A DNA stretch of 64,000 bases, from NCBI RefSeq assembly GCF_025369935.1, contig NZ_CP104467.1:2921001-2985000 (forward strand). Direction: 5' to 3'. The notes below the pieces were generated by a model that did not search any database, was not told where the DNA came from, and worked only from the letters and a program-made list of their open reading frames with translations. The DNA comes from Paenibacillus andongensis. Its GTDB lineage: Bacteria; Bacillota; Bacilli; Paenibacillales; NBRC-103111. Each line of letters opens with the position of its first letter. Positions within the stretch are counted from its first letter, which is position 1. This document shows positions 61,901 through 64,000 of the stretch, one piece after another. The translations under genes and the position numbers were made by a program.

Positions 61901-64000
61901 AACCTCTGCAGCTCTGTTTGGAGCATTTAAAGGAGTCGTTCCGAAGCGGGATCGAAGATGGGGACTTGGTTTTCGCAGGATATGCCCTCACTTATCAGGT
62001 TTTGATGAAGGATTTTCAAGGTGTTGTACTTTCGGAAGTGCAAGAAGATCTAGCTAAAAATTATCGGATATTGGAACAGACCAATCATCATGACACCCTT
62101 CTTATGTTAGAAATGCTCGGTAAGGTCATTCATAATTTGGAAGGGAAGTCTGAGAATCCCTTAATTGTCGGCAAGGATGAGGAAGATGAAGATCAATTTG
62201 TCCGAAAGCTGGAGATCCACCCGAACCAAGTCATTTTTCATGAGTATACCGTTAAAAAAATGATGCTGTATTATTTATTTGGCCAATATGAGGAAGCTTT
62301 AAAGTTTGGTAAAGATGCGGAACCTATGCAGTCTGTTTCTTTCGGGCTGTTTCATATTCCTGAGAACTATTTCTACTATGCCTTGTCTATAGCTGCAAAA
62401 TATAAAGAGGCTGCAATGTTAGAGCAGAAGATGATGGCCAAACAGATGAAAAAGATGCTTCGCAAGATGGATAAATGGGCTGCCCATTGTCCGGAAAACT
62501 TTTTGCATATTAGCCTATTAATGCATGCGGAGTGGAACCGGGTAACAGGCCATTTTCACAAAGCGGAGCAAGAATACGAAACGTCAATCCGGCAAGCAAG
62601 GGAGCAGGGTTTCATCCAACATGAGGCGATTGCCTGTGAGCTAGCAGGGAAGATGTATAAGGAAGCTGGCCGTGAAAAGATTGCCAAAACCTATTTCGTC
62701 GATGCTTATTACGGTTATCTAAGCTGGGGTGCGAAGGCTAAGGCGGAGGAGTTAATGCTGCGTTATCCAGCCTATTTAACATCACTCAAGGAGTCAAAGG
62801 ATTGGGGCACGACCAAAATAAGTGATTATTCACTGCAGGCGCTTGATTTTATGACGATTATGAACACGTCTAGGTCATTGTCGAGTGAAGTGAACTTGGA
62901 GCAATTGATCAAGCGGTTAATGGAAATTGTGACCTATTCGTCTGGCGCGGAGAGAAGCATCCTTGTCTTGAAGGAGCGCGACAGCTTATTCGTGGAGGCT
63001 GAGATGCATGCCATTGACGGCAAGGATTCCTGTACCGTAAGCTCTGTTCTACTAGAAACAAGAGAAGATCTCCCGACGGCTGTGATTCAATTCGTGGCAA
63101 GAACCAAGGAAGGCGTTGTACTCGATGATGCCGAGAATAAGGGATTCTTTACACATGATCCATATATTCGGGCAACGGAGAGTAAATCGATCTTCTGTGA
63201 GCCGATCCTGCATCAGGGCAATCTAGTCGGTGTCTTTTATCTTGAAAATAATTTGATTCGTAATGCCTTTACTTCAGACCGACTTGATATTATCAAGCTG
63301 TTGTCTGCTCAGGCGGCAATTTCGATCGAGAATGCAAGACTCTATAATGATTTGGAGTCCAAAGTCAAAGAACGGACGAACGAATTGATCTTGATGGAGA
63401 CGTCGCGTCGCGACCTGCTGTCTAATATTTCCCATGATTTGGGCACGCCGCTTACGTCCATTCAGGGTTATGTTGAGGCTATTCTAGATGGGGTTATTCA
63501 AGAGCCTGAGGAACAGAGAAAGTACCTTTCGGTCGTTCACATGCGGATTGTCGGCATTCAGCGGCTCATTACGGATCTGTATCAGTTAAGTCGTCTTGAG
63601 ACTAAACAGTTCCATTTCCAGCTAGCCCCAACCTCATGCGGAACGATGGTTCGCCAGCTTTTTGCGAAGTATGAGCTGGATGCAGCGAATGCTGGAATTA
63701 CCTATACGCTAAACATGGCACATTCAGAAGGCGAGGAACTGCTCTTAACGGTAGATACAGATCGTATTGAACAGGTGTATGCGAATATTTTGTACAATGC
63801 CATTAAGTTTTCCACTAGAGGCGGATTCATTGATGTTCACGTGGAAATCAAGGATGAGCCGAGCGAGTTAGTGATTCGGGTTACCGATACCGGCGTGGGG
63901 ATTAGCGAAGAGGATCTTCCGCATATCTTTGAACGGTTCTACAAAGTGTCCAAATCCCGCAGCACGTCGGGCGGCAGCGGCCTGGGACTCGCGATTGCTA
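58903..64000 (+). CDS. Giant hybrid sensor: Ser/Thr kinase + AAA ATPase + GAF + histidine kinase (3' end outside window)
   Basis: Frame open for 1699 residues to the window edge. Order: protein kinase (1-270) with Lys36 in VIIKTL, HKDIKPSN from His126, DFS at Asp147 and MSPEQ; NTPase/AAA domain with Walker A GESGYGKS from Gly327 and Walker B VLFLDDLQWAD (Asp457-Asp458); a long helical, TPR-like region (about 720-1310); GAF (about 1325-1480); HisKA with His1511 in NISHDLGTPLTS; HATPase ending GGSGLGLAI at the edge. This architecture is known from cyanobacterial and some Paenibacillus sensors. No TM helix seen, so it is cytosolic. The glycine-rich loop is degenerate (IYQGERTVLY). Strong AGGAGG-type start. 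Confidence 0.9.
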   Translation, partial: MLILPEYELIRQIYQGERTVLYRAVHKPSMEKVIIKTLRSDFPVSADIARLKREYEIGIMLDFPGIVKPLALPKYQNSLALILEDFDGETLSAYFPMFRQSIQAFLVAAIQLVKIVGDIHQRYVIHKDIKPSNIIINPDKQIMKLADFSISSFTRERQEMLDPLMLEGTLSYMSPEQTGRMNRIIDYRTDYYSLGVTFYEMLTGRLPFQTEDPVELIHSHFAVTPTPPENLRMGIPKPLSDIVMKLLAKNAEERYQSAYGIIQDLEHVLMLSNSGEEMTDFTVGLYDMTDMFQIPQGLYGRAQEIENLLHVYGRAVHGSLEAVWVTGESGYGKSFLIAETMKTIMKDNAWFLSGRFEPNKQHVSYHALSRALRQLVRQLLTEKDHQIEEYRGRLLKVLGTSGKVLTDLVPDLELLIGEQPIAKQLPPQETQNRLHFLLQQFLLIFCVKDRPIVLFLDDLQWADAASLHFLDLLLNDSQMKYFLFIGSYRSEYDTNWLSSTRVQLLDKLPERLVTERIILQPLEIADVKQLIAESLKTEEQQVVELAQLVLQKTGGNPFFVKQFLTALHEQNLLTFNYEVNRWIWDIVEIQKLRITDNLMFLLAEKLQRMPPRTQYLMRLAACLGASFDLEALGIIAKMSFTDVLHELEIAIQNGLMIPVGTDYKFFIEIQGNSTARDIRFMFVHDSIQEAVYGSIEESMLPEMHLNIAHQLLEHLTEDQAEPRLFDIVNHMNIGSNLLTERKELIQLLEFNFAAGRKAKSSNAYRSALQYYNKALALLKLVEGAELNDLSFSIRLEKSEVLYLNGQADEAEISYEELLVDARTNELKLEIYNLQVILYTNVGKQHKSVEVGLKALAEQGIRISKEPTGVNIFLEYMKLKAMIGRKNTLQLYDLPIMEDEYRTKLMNLMMSIAISAYFVNTNLFVLFMFIMTKHALKYGNTPMMAYVYGSYGLILGSGFGDYQLGYQYGQLGDRMNARFQSHQFRSKSHFSFGLFVTPWVKPLQLCLEHLKESFRSGIEDGDLVFAGYALTYQVLMKDFQGVVLSEVQEDLAKNYRILEQTNHHDTLLMLEMLGKVIHNLEGKSENPLIVGKDEEDEDQFVRKLEIHPNQVIFHEYTVKKMMLYYLFGQYEEALKFGKDAEPMQSVSFGLFHIPENYFYYALSIAAKYKEAAMLEQKMMAKQMKKMLRKMDKWAAHCPENFLHISLLMHAEWNRVTGHFHKAEQEYETSIRQAREQGFIQHEAIACELAGKMYKEAGREKIAKTYFVDAYYGYLSWGAKAKAEELMLRYPAYLTSLKESKDWGTTKISDYSLQALDFMTIMNTSRSLSSEVNLEQLIKRLMEIVTYSSGAERSILVLKERDSLFVEAEMHAIDGKDSCTVSSVLLETREDLPTAVIQFVARTKEGVVLDDAENKGFFTHDPYIRATESKSIFCEPILHQGNLVGVFYLENNLIRNAFTSDRLDIIKLLSAQAAISIENARLYNDLESKVKERTNELILMETSRRDLLSNISHDLGTPLTSIQGYVEAILDGVIQEPEEQRKYLSVVHMRIVGIQRLITDLYQLSRLETKQFHFQLAPTSCGTMVRQLFAKYELDAANAGITYTLNMAHSEGEELLLTVDTDRIEQVYANILYNAIKFSTRGGFIDVHVEIKDEPSELVIRVTDTGVGISEEDLPHIFERFYKVSKSRSTSGGSGLGLAIA

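Overview
The window looks like a chromosomal segment of a low-to-mid GC, endospore-former-type Firmicute, most likely Paenibacillus or a close relative. The basis is strong AGGAGG-type ribosome binding sites, frequent TTG/GTG starts, YesM/YesN two-component pairs, LplB/YtcP-type sugar permeases without their own ATPase, RocA-type proline catabolism, ComFB and CcpA-like cre sites. No rRNA, tRNA, CRISPR array, phage or intact insertion sequence was seen.

Layout. 1-5.7 kb: a chromate transporter cut by the window start, a sigma-54-dependent activator, and the proline dehydrogenase / P5C dehydrogenase operon, which converts proline to glutamate. 5.9-8.5 kb: a two-gene ABC exporter divergent from a TetR regulator. 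8.5-17.3 kb: housekeeping and signalling genes: a lactonase overlapping an alkyltransferase-like DNA repair protein, a MASE4 histidine kinase, a chemoreceptor, a ClpP-like protein, a HAD phosphatase, glutamate racemase and GreA. 17.4-24.9 kb: a large secreted SH3-like protein, an SNF2/SWIM helicase and an orphan CitA/DcuS-type histidine kinase. 24.9-28.9 kb: a MocR regulator divergent from a RidA protein, a 1 kb gene-free stretch of nested repeats, a small secreted protein and a YdjM-like membrane protein.

29-55.4 kb is a carbohydrate island. It holds a GH78 alpha-L-rhamnosidase; a sugar-binding lipoprotein + YesM + YesN cassette without permeases; a GH35 beta-galactosidase with two permeases, a binding protein and a LacI repressor; and a second YesM/YesN pair followed by a binding protein and two permeases. 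Neither transporter encodes an ATPase, so a shared MsmX/UgpC-type ATPase elsewhere is expected. Between the rhamnosidase and the first cassette lie ComFB and a NarL/ComA-like response regulator divergent from a 56-residue peptide gene.

55.7-64 kb holds the most unusual group: a membrane PASTA protein with a degenerate kinase-like domain, divergent from an FAD-dependent desaturase-like oxidoreductase, which sits 35 bp ahead of a giant Ser/Thr-kinase + AAA ATPase + GAF + histidine-kinase fusion running off the window. Two elements with GGGCTGTCYCAAAA-type inverted ends (26.9-27.6 kb and 55.4-55.7 kb), plus a decayed relative near 31.9 kb, form a dispersed non-coding repeat family. All calls were made by reading the sequence; no database search was run.
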